Part shown: piece by piece, positions 1 to 9,160 of the stretch
Position numbering within the stretch: position 1 is the stretch's first letter
How the letters are laid out: each line of letters starts with the position of its first letter
Source of the DNA: G963701675 sp963701675
Lineage (GTDB): Bacteria > Planctomycetota > Planctomycetia > Gemmatales > Gemmataceae
Reading direction: 5' to 3'
DNA: 64,000 nt
NCBI GenBank assembly: GCA_963701675.1
Contig: OY969623.1
Coordinates: forward strand, 4,898,001-4,962,000
Translations under genes and position numbers: made by a program
Notes under the pieces: model-generated
Told to the model about the DNA's origin: nothing
What the model saw: the letters and a program-made list of their open reading frames with translations, nothing else
Databases searched by the model: none

Positions 1-1115
1 ACCACTGCCATCGGTTGAACGGAAATGTCCATGTTGCTTCCGTTTCCCTCGGCGTGGCTTACCATCACGCCGACAAAGCCGACGACGTGATACTCCGCAT
101 TGCTCCCATTTCCCTGCGCGGCCTGGTAGTTGGACTGACCGGGCAATCCTTGATACGGCGTGAACAAGGGAATGAGATTCGGCTGGCCCAGCACGCCTTG
201 AAAATTGGTAAGCAACGTCGACTTCATGCCAGGCCCGCATTTCCACCATTTCGGGCCCGCCACGGAAACCGGCAACATATCGTGGTCGATGAGATACTGG
301 ATGTCGTTGGGGGTTTGCCCGTCGTCGATCCACTGCTTGAACGCCGGTGCGTTGTTCTGCGGCGGGCCTACGTCAATGAGTCCGAAGCTTCCGGGGGCAT
401 TACCGGGGTTCGGATAGACATAGAGCTGTGGTAGTCCGTTGTCGTCGAGATGGATGTTCCCATCTCCGGATTTGCCGTTGTTCAAGAACTCCTTCCAGAT
501 GTTTATGTCCAGCGCAACCGGCAGAATATGGGCGTTGACGCCGGGAATAGGCGTGGCGCTGGTGGCTTCGCCCGCATAGATCGTCGCGGAGGCGATGGCC
601 GTCATGTTGACGCTATTCTTGTTGAAAATCGACCCGAAAAAGAGGTTGAGCGGCGTGTTGGCCGAACCGTCTCGCCGGGCCGTAACCGTAACGGTGTTAG
701 GAAATCGGTCCGGATATGCGGCCGACTGCACCGTACTGGATCCGTCGCGGTAGCTGAATGTGATATCTCCGTCGGGAACGGTAATGGAAACATTGCCGGC
801 CTTGTTGTAACTTCCGAACTTCTTTGCCGTGTACTTTGGGCAGTCCCACGTCCCGGTGTTATTCGTGGCTTTGTTGTATATGGCGGACTGTTGCGTTTGC
901 CCTGGTGTATAGAACTGCACGTAGAGGCCCTGGAGCTTTTCGGCGCCGGCCAGCGCGGACGCGTCCGCCGCGTTTTGAAGCTCGGATTGCACCAACACCA
1001 TGTAGCCGACATCTACCGAAAACGCCAGCATTCCAACAAGTGGGATCAACAGCAATACCGTCATCGGAGCGATTGCGCCGCGGCGTGTTTCGGTTCGGTT
1101 CCTTATGAATCGCAT
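1..1115 (-). CDS. TadG-like pilus assembly protein (partial)
   Basis: The frame is open from an ATG at 1115 to the left edge of the window, giving about 371 residues without a stop. The protein begins MRFIRNRTETRRGAIAPM, followed by a hydrophobic stretch (about residues 18-38) and then NAADASALAGAEKL. This is the classic N-terminus of TadG/Flp pilus-assembly proteins: one membrane anchor and an Ala-rich segment. The rest is a long Gly/Asn-rich extracytoplasmic region. Two TadE-like genes lie directly upstream in the same direction, as expected for a tad minor-pilin operon. The C-terminus is outside the window, so a C-terminal VWA domain cannot be judged. Confidence 0.82.
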   Translation of the reverse strand, partial: MRFIRNRTETRRGAIAPMTVLLLIPLVGMLAFSVDVGYMVLVQSELQNAADASALAGAEKLQGLYVQFYTPGQTQQSAIYNKATNNTGTWDCPKYTAKKFGSYNKAGNVSITVPDGDITFSYRDGSSTVQSAAYPDRFPNTVTVTARRDGSANTPLNLFFGSIFNKNSVNMTAIASATIYAGEATSATPIPGVNAHILPVALDINIWKEFLNNGKSGDGNIHLDDNGLPQLYVYPNPGNAPGSFGLIDVGPPQNNAPAFKQWIDDGQTPNDIQYLIDHDMLPVSVAGPKWWKCGPGMKSTLLTNFQGVLGQPNLIPLFTPYQGLPGQSNYQAAQGNGSNAEYHVVGFVGVMVSHAEGNGSNMDISVQPMAV

Positions 1116-1156
1116 TGGAAGTGCTCCCGAAGATACGCAAAGAGGTAGTCTTACAT

Positions 1157-1645
1157 TCACTGTTTCATCATCACCATTAGGTCCGAGGCAATCGTCTCTC
1201 CTTTGAGAAACCAGGTAGTTGCCCAAGTCACCGACGATACGGGAATCGAAACTTGCACGGTGACTTTACTTCCGGGCGGCGCGTCGAGCGCCTCCGAAAG
1301 TGTGTTTCCGTCAGGATCGACAACCGTGATGGTAATCGTGCCGATCGGAGTTCCCGTGCCCGAGCCGGATGGTGGCGGCGGGTTGAAGCGCGCACTATCG
1401 TAGCCGTTATCCCTCATGATGTTGAGGGCATCGTTGTAAATAGCGGTCTTGCCGTACTGCCGAAGAATGCCCGTCCGGCAACCTTTGCGAGCGGCGTTGC
1501 AAAGCGTCATCTTTGCCATCATTCCGCGGCTAAATTCGAACATGCCGATGATCAATGCCGCAAGGACTGGGACGAGCAGCGCCAGCTCAACGGCGGCGGC
1601 GCCGCGTCGAGCTGATCGTGGCCTCGATATTCGAAACAATGTCAC
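1157..1645 (-). CDS. TadE-like pseudopilin
   Basis: A protein of 162 residues with the TadE signature: a short basic N-terminus, then RRGAAAVELALLVPVLAALI (about residues 13-32) with the conserved Glu in the hydrophobic helix, and a Cys pair in NAARKGCRTG. Such proteins are minor pilins of the Tad/Flp secretion system and are inserted in the inner membrane. A GTG start at 1645 is preceded by GGGAGGA about 7 bases upstream, which supports it. It sits between another TadE-like gene (18 bases upstream) and TadG (41 bases downstream), so the three probably form one transcript. Confidence 0.85.
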   Translation of the reverse strand: MTLFRISRPRSARRGAAAVELALLVPVLAALIIGMFEFSRGMMAKMTLCNAARKGCRTGILRQYGKTAIYNDALNIMRDNGYDSARFNPPPPSGSGTGTPIGTITITVVDPDGNTLSEALDAPPGSKVTVQVSIPVSSVTWATTWFLKGETIASDLMVMMKQ

Positions 1646-1662
1646 GCGCGTGTCCTCCCGAA

Positions 1663-2148
1663 TTACTCGCGACGCATGGTAAACTGCCCGCTCAGGTTTC
1701 CCGTCGGCCCAAGGCTCATCGGACCAACTCCCGGTACGGTGATTTGCATCCCGGCCGTCGGCATCCAGGTCACGTTGGAAACCGGCACCTGCACCGTCAC
1801 CGTAATCTCGGTGTAAGACGGCATCCCCGATGCTTCCGTTACGTTGCCAACGCCGTCGTTTATGACCACTTGTGCTGTTTCGCCGCTAATACCGACCGTG
1901 GTAAGAAAACTGGTCGCGGCGTCTGTAATCTGTGACGTCGACGTCCCTTCAAGAATTCCCTTCCGGCATCCCTTGCGCGCGGCTTCGGTCAACAACTCGG
2001 ACACCATCAGACAGCGACCAAACTCAACGGTGCCTAGAATCAGCACAAAGTAAATCGGCGCAACTAAGGCGAACTCAACGGCTGCGGTGCCCAGTCGTCG
2101 CCCGCGGGATGCTGTCCGGGTGAGTGCGGTGCGTAGACGTATCCGCAT
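1663..2148 (-). CDS. TadE-like pseudopilin
   Basis: The frame extends upstream to 2229, but the ATG at 2148 gives the usual short basic leader (MRIRLRTALTRTASRGRRLG) before the TadE helix TAAVEFALVAPIYFVLILG. The first 27 residues of the longer frame look non-coding, so the short form of 161 residues is preferred. It shares EAARKGCRKG with the neighbouring TadE gene, indicating an old duplication. Probable role: minor pilin of a Tad-type pilus, anchored in the inner membrane. It is the first gene of the TadE-TadE-TadG set. Confidence 0.82.
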   Translation of the reverse strand: MRIRLRTALTRTASRGRRLGTAAVEFALVAPIYFVLILGTVEFGRCLMVSELLTEAARKGCRKGILEGTSTSQITDAATSFLTTVGISGETAQVVINDGVGNVTEASGMPSYTEITVTVQVPVSNVTWMPTAGMQITVPGVGPMSLGPTGNLSGQFTMRRE

Positions 2149-2339
2149 AGGTGATTCGCTTCCCAGGGTAGCGGACGGGGGAGCGCGGTTAGAGGGAATC
2201 GGGCATTCATTTGGCGGGGGGAGTGCCAAAGACGGACGCTGGGAGCGGCCGGTTCAGGGGTGAGGAGGGGATTCGCCGTCTCCAATAAGAAACCTACGTC
2301 AGACTCTGTCGCGAGTCAAACTAAAGTGCGTAGTGGCGA

Positions 2340-2789
2340 TCACCCGATCAACGACTTTTCGAATATGACCAGATTGTCGCCACGGTCAGGATCCCAACGG
2401 ATGCCGACGATGTCATAACCCAGGGCGATCGCCAGGTGCAGCACGGGACGATGTTGATTGTGGCATTCCATTCGAATCGACTCATAATCATTCTGTTTGG
2501 CCCAGCTGTGAACGGCGTCCATTAGCTGTGAGGCGATTCCTTGCCGGCGGTAATCAGGCACGACACCATAAAACCAGGCAAAATAAACGGTGGGCTTTAG
2601 TTCGAATCCCAGGAATAGGCCGACCGGATTGCCGTCAACGCGCGCTATCAACTGCAGCACGTTGTAGCGTCCGCGGTAGCGGCGATGAAATGATTCGACA
2701 TCGCGAGTGGGCCGAAAGATCTGGTTGTAGAGATCGGCGATCAAAGGCGTCTCGTCGGGACCCACCATGTCGATAATGGCATCGGCCAT
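2340..2789 (-). CDS. GNAT family N-acetyltransferase
   Basis: 149 residues forming a single GNAT domain. The acetyl-CoA binding motif A is visible as VVPDYRRQGIASQLMDA (about residues 76-92, with the R-x-x-G-x-A pyrophosphate loop). Next comes an ESIRMECHN strand and a typical C-terminal segment with a Gly-Tyr pair (ALGYDIVG). The substrate cannot be told from sequence. The start is preceded by GAGG about 10 bases upstream. The gene stands alone between the Tad genes and a low-complexity protein, all on the minus strand. Confidence 0.85.
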   Translation of the reverse strand: MADAIIDMVGPDETPLIADLYNQIFRPTRDVESFHRRYRGRYNVLQLIARVDGNPVGLFLGFELKPTVYFAWFYGVVPDYRRQGIASQLMDAVHSWAKQNDYESIRMECHNQHRPVLHLAIALGYDIVGIRWDPDRGDNLVIFEKSLIG

Positions 2790-2848
2790 AAATCGCTACC
2801 TCAAGTGGAGAGGAATGAATGCGCGCCGGTGATTGACGGGGATTCGAC

Positions 2849-3322
2849 TTAGCGATCCGGTCGGTACAGGGAATCAATGAGGTCCGCCCAGGTCGGTACG
2901 TTCCATTCGGACATGTTGGCCGTGTCGTCATCATCATCATCGATTTCGGAAGAGGAGCGCCTCTCGGGTTCGTCGCGGTCCGACGGTTCGTCGTCGGCCG
3001 GCGTTGGACGCCGACTCTTGCGCCGCTTTCGACCACGCTCGTCCTTTTCCCGCGCGGATTCGCTCGCCGGAGCGATGTCATTGCCAGAGCGTTTACGTCC
3101 ACGTCCCCGGCCGCGGCGTCGGCTCGGACCCTCGTCCGTGGCGTCGGTCGGCAGGTCTGGAGTTTCCTCAGCCTCCACCGAAACGGGTTCCGCCATGGGT
3201 GTCACGGCCGAGGGTATCTGGGATTCTGTCGCCGGAGGCGGCGGCGCGCTCGGCCGGGAACCATCCAAACCCAACTGCTTGGCCAATTCTGCCCAGCGGG
3301 CGTTTTCCTGCTCGTCCGTCAT
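2849..3322 (-). CDS. Low-complexity charged protein of unknown function
   Basis: The ATG at 3322 has GGGAAG about 7 bases upstream; an upstream in-frame TTG at 3337 is less likely. The product has 157 residues: a conserved-looking N-terminus (MTDEQENARWAELAKQLGL), a disordered Pro/Glu/Asp and Arg-rich middle with GRGRGRKR, a run of six Asp, and an ordered-looking tail WNVPTWADLIDSLYRPDR. The basic patch could bind nucleic acid or the ribosome, but that is a guess. I do not recognise a named family. Short conserved ends flanking a variable charged middle suggest a real gene. Confidence 0.6.
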   Translation of the reverse strand: MTDEQENARWAELAKQLGLDGSRPSAPPPPATESQIPSAVTPMAEPVSVEAEETPDLPTDATDEGPSRRRGRGRGRKRSGNDIAPASESAREKDERGRKRRKSRRPTPADDEPSDRDEPERRSSSEIDDDDDDTANMSEWNVPTWADLIDSLYRPDR

Positions 3323-3436
3323 AGAAACGCTTCCCAACGTGATGAGTTCATATAAACAGATCTCAATATTTCATTGTAGGCGACCGCTGCCGAGATAGGG
3401 AAGCGGTGATGCACCGCGCCGCAACCGAACCATCCA

Positions 3437-3664
3437 TTAGCGCTCGCGACGGGCTTCATGTTCCGCAATGAGTTTTCGCGCTGCATCGGCGTGGCCCGCA
3501 TCAACCATGATTTGAATTTCGAATGCGGAAAGACCCGGCATCGCTGCCTGGAGGTCGCCGTCCAGAAAACAGCGAATACCCTCGGATTCGAGGGCATTCT
3601 TGACGATCTCCGCTTCCGTCGGATCGGTAACTGTGAAAACGGCGACCGGATCGCTAATGTCCAT
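3437..3664 (-). CDS. DUF2007-type putative signal transducing protein
   Basis: 75 residues from the ATG at 3664, which has GGAG about 9 bases upstream; a TTG nine bases earlier is an alternative. The pattern VFTVTDPTEAEIVKNALESE followed by GIRCFLDGD and then a beta strand plus helix (EIQIMVDAGHADAARKLI) is the compact beta-alpha-beta fold of DUF2007. The family is annotated as putative signal transducing and is related to PII-like folds, but its function is not established. The gene is complete and monocistronic in appearance. Confidence 0.75.
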   Translation of the reverse strand: MDISDPVAVFTVTDPTEAEIVKNALESEGIRCFLDGDLQAAMPGLSAFEIQIMVDAGHADAARKLIAEHEARRER

Positions 3665-3740
3665 ACACGTCAACTCCGCTAATTACACTGCAATTGTATG
3701 GGATTCCGCGAAGCTGGCACGGCGACCCGCGGCGCGAGTG

Positions 3741-4469
3741 TCACGCGCCGGCGATCTGGAAAGCGAAGCCCCGGACCGCGTCAGCCTCGGTCGGATAGAT
3801 GGGGAATAATCGAGTCAACAGCGTTGCCTCGAAAATGTGCCGAACTCTCGGATCGAGTTGGCAGAGGAATAGTTGCCCTCCGACGCGACTGACTCGTCGC
3901 CGAAACTCGAGCAATTGACTGAGAAACGAACCGTTCACACGGTAGACCGTTTCGAAATTCAGAATGAAATGTCGATGACATAGTTCCTCGACCAAGCCGA
4001 AGAGCTGCTCGCCAATCACACTCACGGCGTGTTCATCACCTACATCGGCTCGCTTGAAGCGACCGACCAAAATGTCGCCTATTGCCTCGATCTCCAACCA
4101 CGGAGAAAGAGTAGGTGTCAATCGCTCAAACTCTTCCTTGCTGAGTGCCCGCTCGAACTTCCCGCCGACGAGCCAAAGGCGTTGGCACTCCGTGATATGG
4201 CACAACCGCACTCGAAGCGTACAGTCGTAGGCGCGGCCGGCGTTGCGGAGGTTCAGAATCGCTTCGGTATCAAGGTCGAGCGGAGTGCCGACTACCACGC
4301 TAATGCCGGCCGTCGATATGGTATGGACGCGAGCGAAAACACCGTCCCCGGCGCCGAACGGCGAAATCCTGCACCGCAGCGACGGGCCTGCCGGGTAGCG
4401 GACCGTGCGGCGCCGCTCCGAGATCGACACCTCTGATGTGGGCGGCGTAAACCAAGCCAGATGCGACAT
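3741..4469 (-). CDS. PilZ-STAS two-domain protein
   Basis: The frame opens at 4583, but the ATG at 4469 is preceded by GGGAGA at good spacing and removes an unlikely N-terminal extension, giving 242 residues. Residues about 15-115 contain a PilZ-like motif (ERRRTVRYP, then HTISTAGISVVV), the c-di-GMP binding pattern R-x-x-x-R plus (D/N)-x-S-x-x-G in slightly altered form (TISTAGIS). The last 100 residues (FILNFETVYRVNGSFLSQLL, GGQLFLCQLDPRVRHIFE) match the STAS fold of anti-sigma-factor antagonists. A fusion of these two suggests a c-di-GMP input to a partner-switching output; this is inference from domain content. Confidence 0.72.
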   Translation of the reverse strand: MSHLAWFTPPTSEVSISERRRTVRYPAGPSLRCRISPFGAGDGVFARVHTISTAGISVVVGTPLDLDTEAILNLRNAGRAYDCTLRVRLCHITECQRLWLVGGKFERALSKEEFERLTPTLSPWLEIEAIGDILVGRFKRADVGDEHAVSVIGEQLFGLVEELCHRHFILNFETVYRVNGSFLSQLLEFRRRVSRVGGQLFLCQLDPRVRHIFEATLLTRLFPIYPTEADAVRGFAFQIAGA

Positions 4470-4686
4470 GCGAGTCTCCCGGATGTGCCGGGTGAACCAT
4501 AGCTTGTGCGTGCGCTCCGCAAATTGCAACAAGAAAACGGCAATCTTCTGCCAGTATTTGAAACTCGTGTAAAGGTATTCCAAATCCGTAAGGGAGTGCG
4601 AGAACGACGGCCGCGCGACGGCGAGCCGCCTTGCAGGCGCGGTAACGCCTCCCTAGAATGCTGTGGAAATCGCGGAACATTTCCGC

Positions 4687-4759
4687 GGGGCCGTAGCTCA
4701 ACTGGGAGAGCGCAGCGTTCGCAATGCTGAGGTTACGGGTTCGACCCCCGTCGGCTCCA
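4687..4759 (+). tRNA. tRNA-Ala (anticodon CGC)
   Basis: A full cloverleaf can be drawn by hand. The acceptor stem is 4687-4693 with 4752-4758 (one G-T pair). The D stem is GCTC/GAGC, and the anticodon stem is 4713-4717 with 4725-4729. The anticodon CGC is at 4720-4722 in loop TTCGCAA. The T stem is ACGGG/CCCGT with loop TTCGACC, and the discriminator is A. Length is 73 bases. The CCA end is not encoded. The anticodon reads GCG, an Ala codon. Confidence 0.95.
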
Positions 4760-4772
4760 CTGCCGTTGGATG

Positions 4773-5338
4773 TCACGGCTTGCGAAACGTCTCGTCGTCG
4801 AGCTTATCGACAAGTTGAAAGTCGCTTAGCTCGGACTCGATGTGCGGTTTGCCCGCCCACTTGACTACCGTCTTGGTGGCGATCTTCACGCCGTTGAATT
4901 CCTTGTGTTCGCTCACGATCACTTCTTGTTGGATCTCACCGCCGCCGGCCTCGCCTTCGAGGTCTTTGATCTGCCATTCGGTTTTGTGGAGCAGGCCGGT
5001 TTCCTAATCGAAATAAAGATTCATGTCCCGGCGCCCCTTGGCTGAGGCACGAACGCCAACCAGCGTTCGGTCTTCGACTTTGGTCTCCCCCAATGGCGCC
5101 AATTTGAAAGCGTCCGTCTTAAGAGCAACCGGATTGATGAACGCCGTCCAGTCGGCAAACAGTTGTTCCTTTTGTTCATCGACGTTTTCTTTATCCATGT
5201 CCTCCACTTCGTCGTCCGTCTTGGTCCAACCTTGGTCGCCGTTCACGACATAGATGAGACTAAATTTCTCACCGCCGAATTCGCCAGGACTGCTTCGATG
5301 CCGGTTATTTGTAACAGACGATTAACCGCTTTAACCGT
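4773..5338 (-). pseudogene. Decayed periplasmic lipoprotein-sorting-like protein
   Basis: One frame runs from about 5300 to a TGA at 4773-4775 and is interrupted by a TAG at 5004-5006. The two halves read on sensibly across it (MNLYFD, stop, ETGLLHKTEW), exactly where relatives have FDKETGLL. The body (VNGDQGW, FKLAPLGETKV, VGVRAS) resembles a planctomycete outer membrane lipoprotein-sorting-like family. The N-terminal part appears in another frame near 5250-5338 (AVNRLLQITGIEAVL) and the intervening middle segment is missing. A premature stop, a frame change and an internal deletion together indicate a true pseudogene. Family assignment is from memory of related sequences. Confidence 0.6.
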
Positions 5339-5558
5339 TCGCCCGTACCGACCCGGCAAATCCTGCGGTTCCAACATGGTGTCTCTCCCCGCCAAGAGTT
5401 GGTCGGCGAGTTCGAGCCGATCCGCAAGGTACTCCAGCGTAACGGCAGGCATGACAATACCTCGGCAGGTTCGTGAAACGCGTTGCTACCGGAATTATAC
5501 AGTCAGGATGGAGATTCCAATGCGCGTGAACCAGCTCTGATGTGCGTTGCACCCGACA

Positions 5559-6395
5559 CTACTCGACTTGCAGACTCTCGCTCAGTTTGCTGAGTGCTTC
5601 ACTTTCGATTTGACGGACACGTTCGCGGGTCAGACCTAGGTTTTCACCGATCTCTTTGAGAGTTTTCGGTTCCTGGTCATCCAAGCCGAACCGCATCCGC
5701 AGAATGGCTGCTTCGCGCGGGTCCATTCGGCAGAGCATGTCCCGGACGTGGTTCAAGTCGTCGGCCTCGACCATCTCGGTTTCCGGCGTTTTCGAATTGG
5801 AATCCATGAGCATCTCATCGAGAGACCATCCGGTTTCCATTTGCTCGGTTTGGGGCGTGGCGTTGTAGACGCGGATAGCCTTCTTGATGATCGCCAGTTT
5901 CTTTTTCGGGAGGTCGAGAGAGCGTGCGACTTCCTCATGGGTCGGCGGCCGACCGAACTCGTCTTGCAAGCGGGCGCTGGCTCGACGCCACTTGGCCAGA
6001 AGCTCGACCATGTATGCCGGGATCCGGATCGTTTTCGCGGTGTTCACCAGAGCGCGCTTGATGGACTGCTTGATCCAATAGCTCGCATAGGTGCTGAAGC
6101 GGGTGTTCATATCGGGGTCGAACCCCTCGACGGCGCGAAGCAAACCGAGATTGCCTTCCTCGATCAAATCTTGAAGGCTCAAGCCTTTCCCGGTGTAGCT
6201 TCGGGCGATGTTGACCACCAGGCGCAGGTTGGCGCGCACCATGCGTTCGCGCGCGTCCTTATCGCCATGCTCGATTCGCCGCGCAAGCTCTTTCTCTTGG
6301 TCGGCGTTAAGCAAAGCAGTTTCGTTGATTTCGCGGAGGTAGGTTTCCAGCGGAGATTGAACCGCGTCGCCGCGCTGCCGATGGGGTCGTGCCAT
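5559..6395 (-). CDS. RNA polymerase sigma-70 factor, group 2 (RpoD/RpoS-like)
   Basis: 278 residues from the ATG at 6395 (GGGAAA upstream); the longer open frame to 6599 adds an unlikely extension. Region 1.2 is at about residues 13-45 (SPLETYLREINETALL). Region 2 contains DLIEEGNLGLLRAVEGFDP and FSTYASYWIKQSIKRAL. Region 3 follows, and region 4 has the helix-turn-helix LTRERVRQIESEALSKL near the C-terminus. There is no region 1.1 or non-conserved insert, so it is shorter than the housekeeping RpoD and fits an alternative group 2 factor. It would direct polymerase to -10/-35 promoters under particular conditions. Neighbours give no regulon hint. Confidence 0.9.
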   Translation of the reverse strand: MARPHRQRGDAVQSPLETYLREINETALLNADQEKELARRIEHGDKDARERMVRANLRLVVNIARSYTGKGLSLQDLIEEGNLGLLRAVEGFDPDMNTRFSTYASYWIKQSIKRALVNTAKTIRIPAYMVELLAKWRRASARLQDEFGRPPTHEEVARSLDLPKKKLAIIKKAIRVYNATPQTEQMETGWSLDEMLMDSNSKTPETEMVEADDLNHVRDMLCRMDPREAAILRMRFGLDDQEPKTLKEIGENLGLTRERVRQIESEALSKLSESLQVE

Positions 6396-6918
6396 GTATG
6401 TTTCCCGCGCTAGCCCCGCTGCTGCCAGCTTAGTGCAGCGTTGGGGGAATGCAAATTCATAAGGTGTGGCGCCGCGACGAGGAACAAACGTCCAGGGAAT
6501 GAGTAACGCGGCCAGCCGTTCTGCAAGATGTATCGTCTGGCCTGTTGGCGGAACTTGGTAGGGATGGGCAAAACGGACGGCCCAATTCGCAACCGTCAAC
6601 CGCGCCGTGCGAGCAACAGATATGACCCGACGAGAGGTTGTTGTTGGCGCGAAAGGAGGAACTCACCGCAAAGGAAAAACGGATACCACGTCGGATTTGA
6701 GGCGTCGTTTAGCCGTCGCTCGCAAACCGGCTCTTCGAGCCACGGCTGTCGACCGTCATGAAGCAAAAGCCTAGACGGCTGTGGGGCACGATTCCAATCG
6801 TGCCTGATAGCCGGGCACGATTGGAATCGTGCCCCACACGCCGTCACAGTTCGCCGTAGTCGACGCGCCCTTTATCAACATGAGGGTCAATAAACGACAC
6901 AATTGCAATTTGGTCAGT
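6396..6918. other. Gene-free spacer between S1 and the sigma factor
   Basis: About 520 bases with no convincing reading frame. It holds the nested palindrome at 6774-6845 and the upstream region of the sigma factor gene. No clear promoter or terminator with a T run was found. Confidence 0.6.
6774..6845. repeat. Nested palindromic element (CACGATTCCAATCGTG type)
   Basis: Two arms of about 31 bases (6774-6804 and 6813-6845) are reverse complements with only a small indel near the outer ends, separated by an 8-base loop. Each arm also contains its own 16-base palindrome, CACGATTCCAATCGTG or its complement. It lies 3' of the S1 gene. A related core recurs at 9849-9907 inside a coding sequence. 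The structure resembles REP/BIME elements; it lacks a T run, so a terminator role is not supported. Confidence 0.85.
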
Positions 6919-8683
<1,765 letters not shown>

Positions 8684-8890
8684 AGTGTAACGTTTTCCTT
8701 GCCGGCCCGTTCACCGCGAACGGAACCCACTGGTTAGAGGTGCATCATCCCCCGCCCGGCCCGCCAACACGGCGACCCGAATCAAGGCATGGGGAAACCT
8801 CCTATTGTATGGTGTTCTGGGGTTAGCTGCCAGCCGGATTGAGGCTATCAACATGGACGATGGTCGGTGTTCTATGTCTATGGTACGTGC

Positions 8891-8920
8891 CACGACGTGC
8901 CGGTACTCCGGCACGTCGTG
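8891..8920. repeat. Palindrome copy 1 (CACGACGTG ends)
   Basis: A perfect 13-base stem (8891-8903 with 8908-8920) closed by a TACT loop. The outer word CACGACGTG is itself near-palindromic. The reverse complement of 9027-9056 matches this copy at about 28 of 30 positions. Confidence 0.8.
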
Positions 8921-9026
8921 CCCGTTGTCCGAATTCTGGCCCCAGGACTTAAACGCAATCCAAACAAGATCGCCGCTCTGGTGCGGGCAGTGTCGGTGAA
9001 ATTGGATTCCGGCGCGGCACGGTTCG

Positions 9027-9056
9027 CACGACGTGCCCGAGTACCGTCACGTCGTG
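9027..9056. repeat. Palindrome copy 2 (CACGACGTG ends)
   Basis: Second copy of the 30-base palindrome at 8891-8920, in opposite orientation and about 107 bases away. The outer nine bases on each side pair perfectly (9027-9035 with 9048-9056); the centre is slightly diverged. Confidence 0.78.
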
Positions 9057-9160
9057 GCACGGGGGGTTGTGATTGCTGAGAGATTTAGCTTGCAGGCGGG
9101 CGCGCGTCGGCACATACTGGCGGCATCGTTGTCTAGAGCAAGGCACCAAGGAGCACGCAA

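Larger units (their letters stand above)
8684..9160. other. Divergent spacer between S1 and the SBBP-repeat gene
   Basis: About 480 bases without a supported gene. It carries two copies of a 30-base palindrome in opposite orientation (8891-8920 and 9027-9056). A weak promoter-like pair for the plus-strand gene is TTGCAG at 9090-9095 and CATACT at 9113-9118 with a 17-base spacer. The ribosome binding site AAGGAG lies about 8 bases before the ATG at 9161. Confidence 0.5.

Noticed and set aside
859..1140. Open frame antisense within the TadG region
   Set aside because: It is a shadow in another frame of the clear TadG-like sequence on the same strand.
2635..3102. Arg-rich open frame overlapping GNAT and the low-complexity gene
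   Set aside because: It is a high-GC shadow frame; both overlapped genes have better starts and composition.
5243..5452. Open frame of 69 codons on the minus strand
   Set aside because: Its second half matches only the decayed N-terminus of the pseudogene; the first half has no ribosome binding site or protein-like pattern.
6774..6845. Rho-independent terminator for the S1 gene
   Set aside because: The hairpin is strong but no T-rich tract follows on either strand; the internal palindromes fit a repeat element better.
8711..8914. Open frame of 67 codons on the minus strand in the S1 spacer
   Set aside because: It runs into a palindrome and has no protein-like pattern or ribosome binding site.
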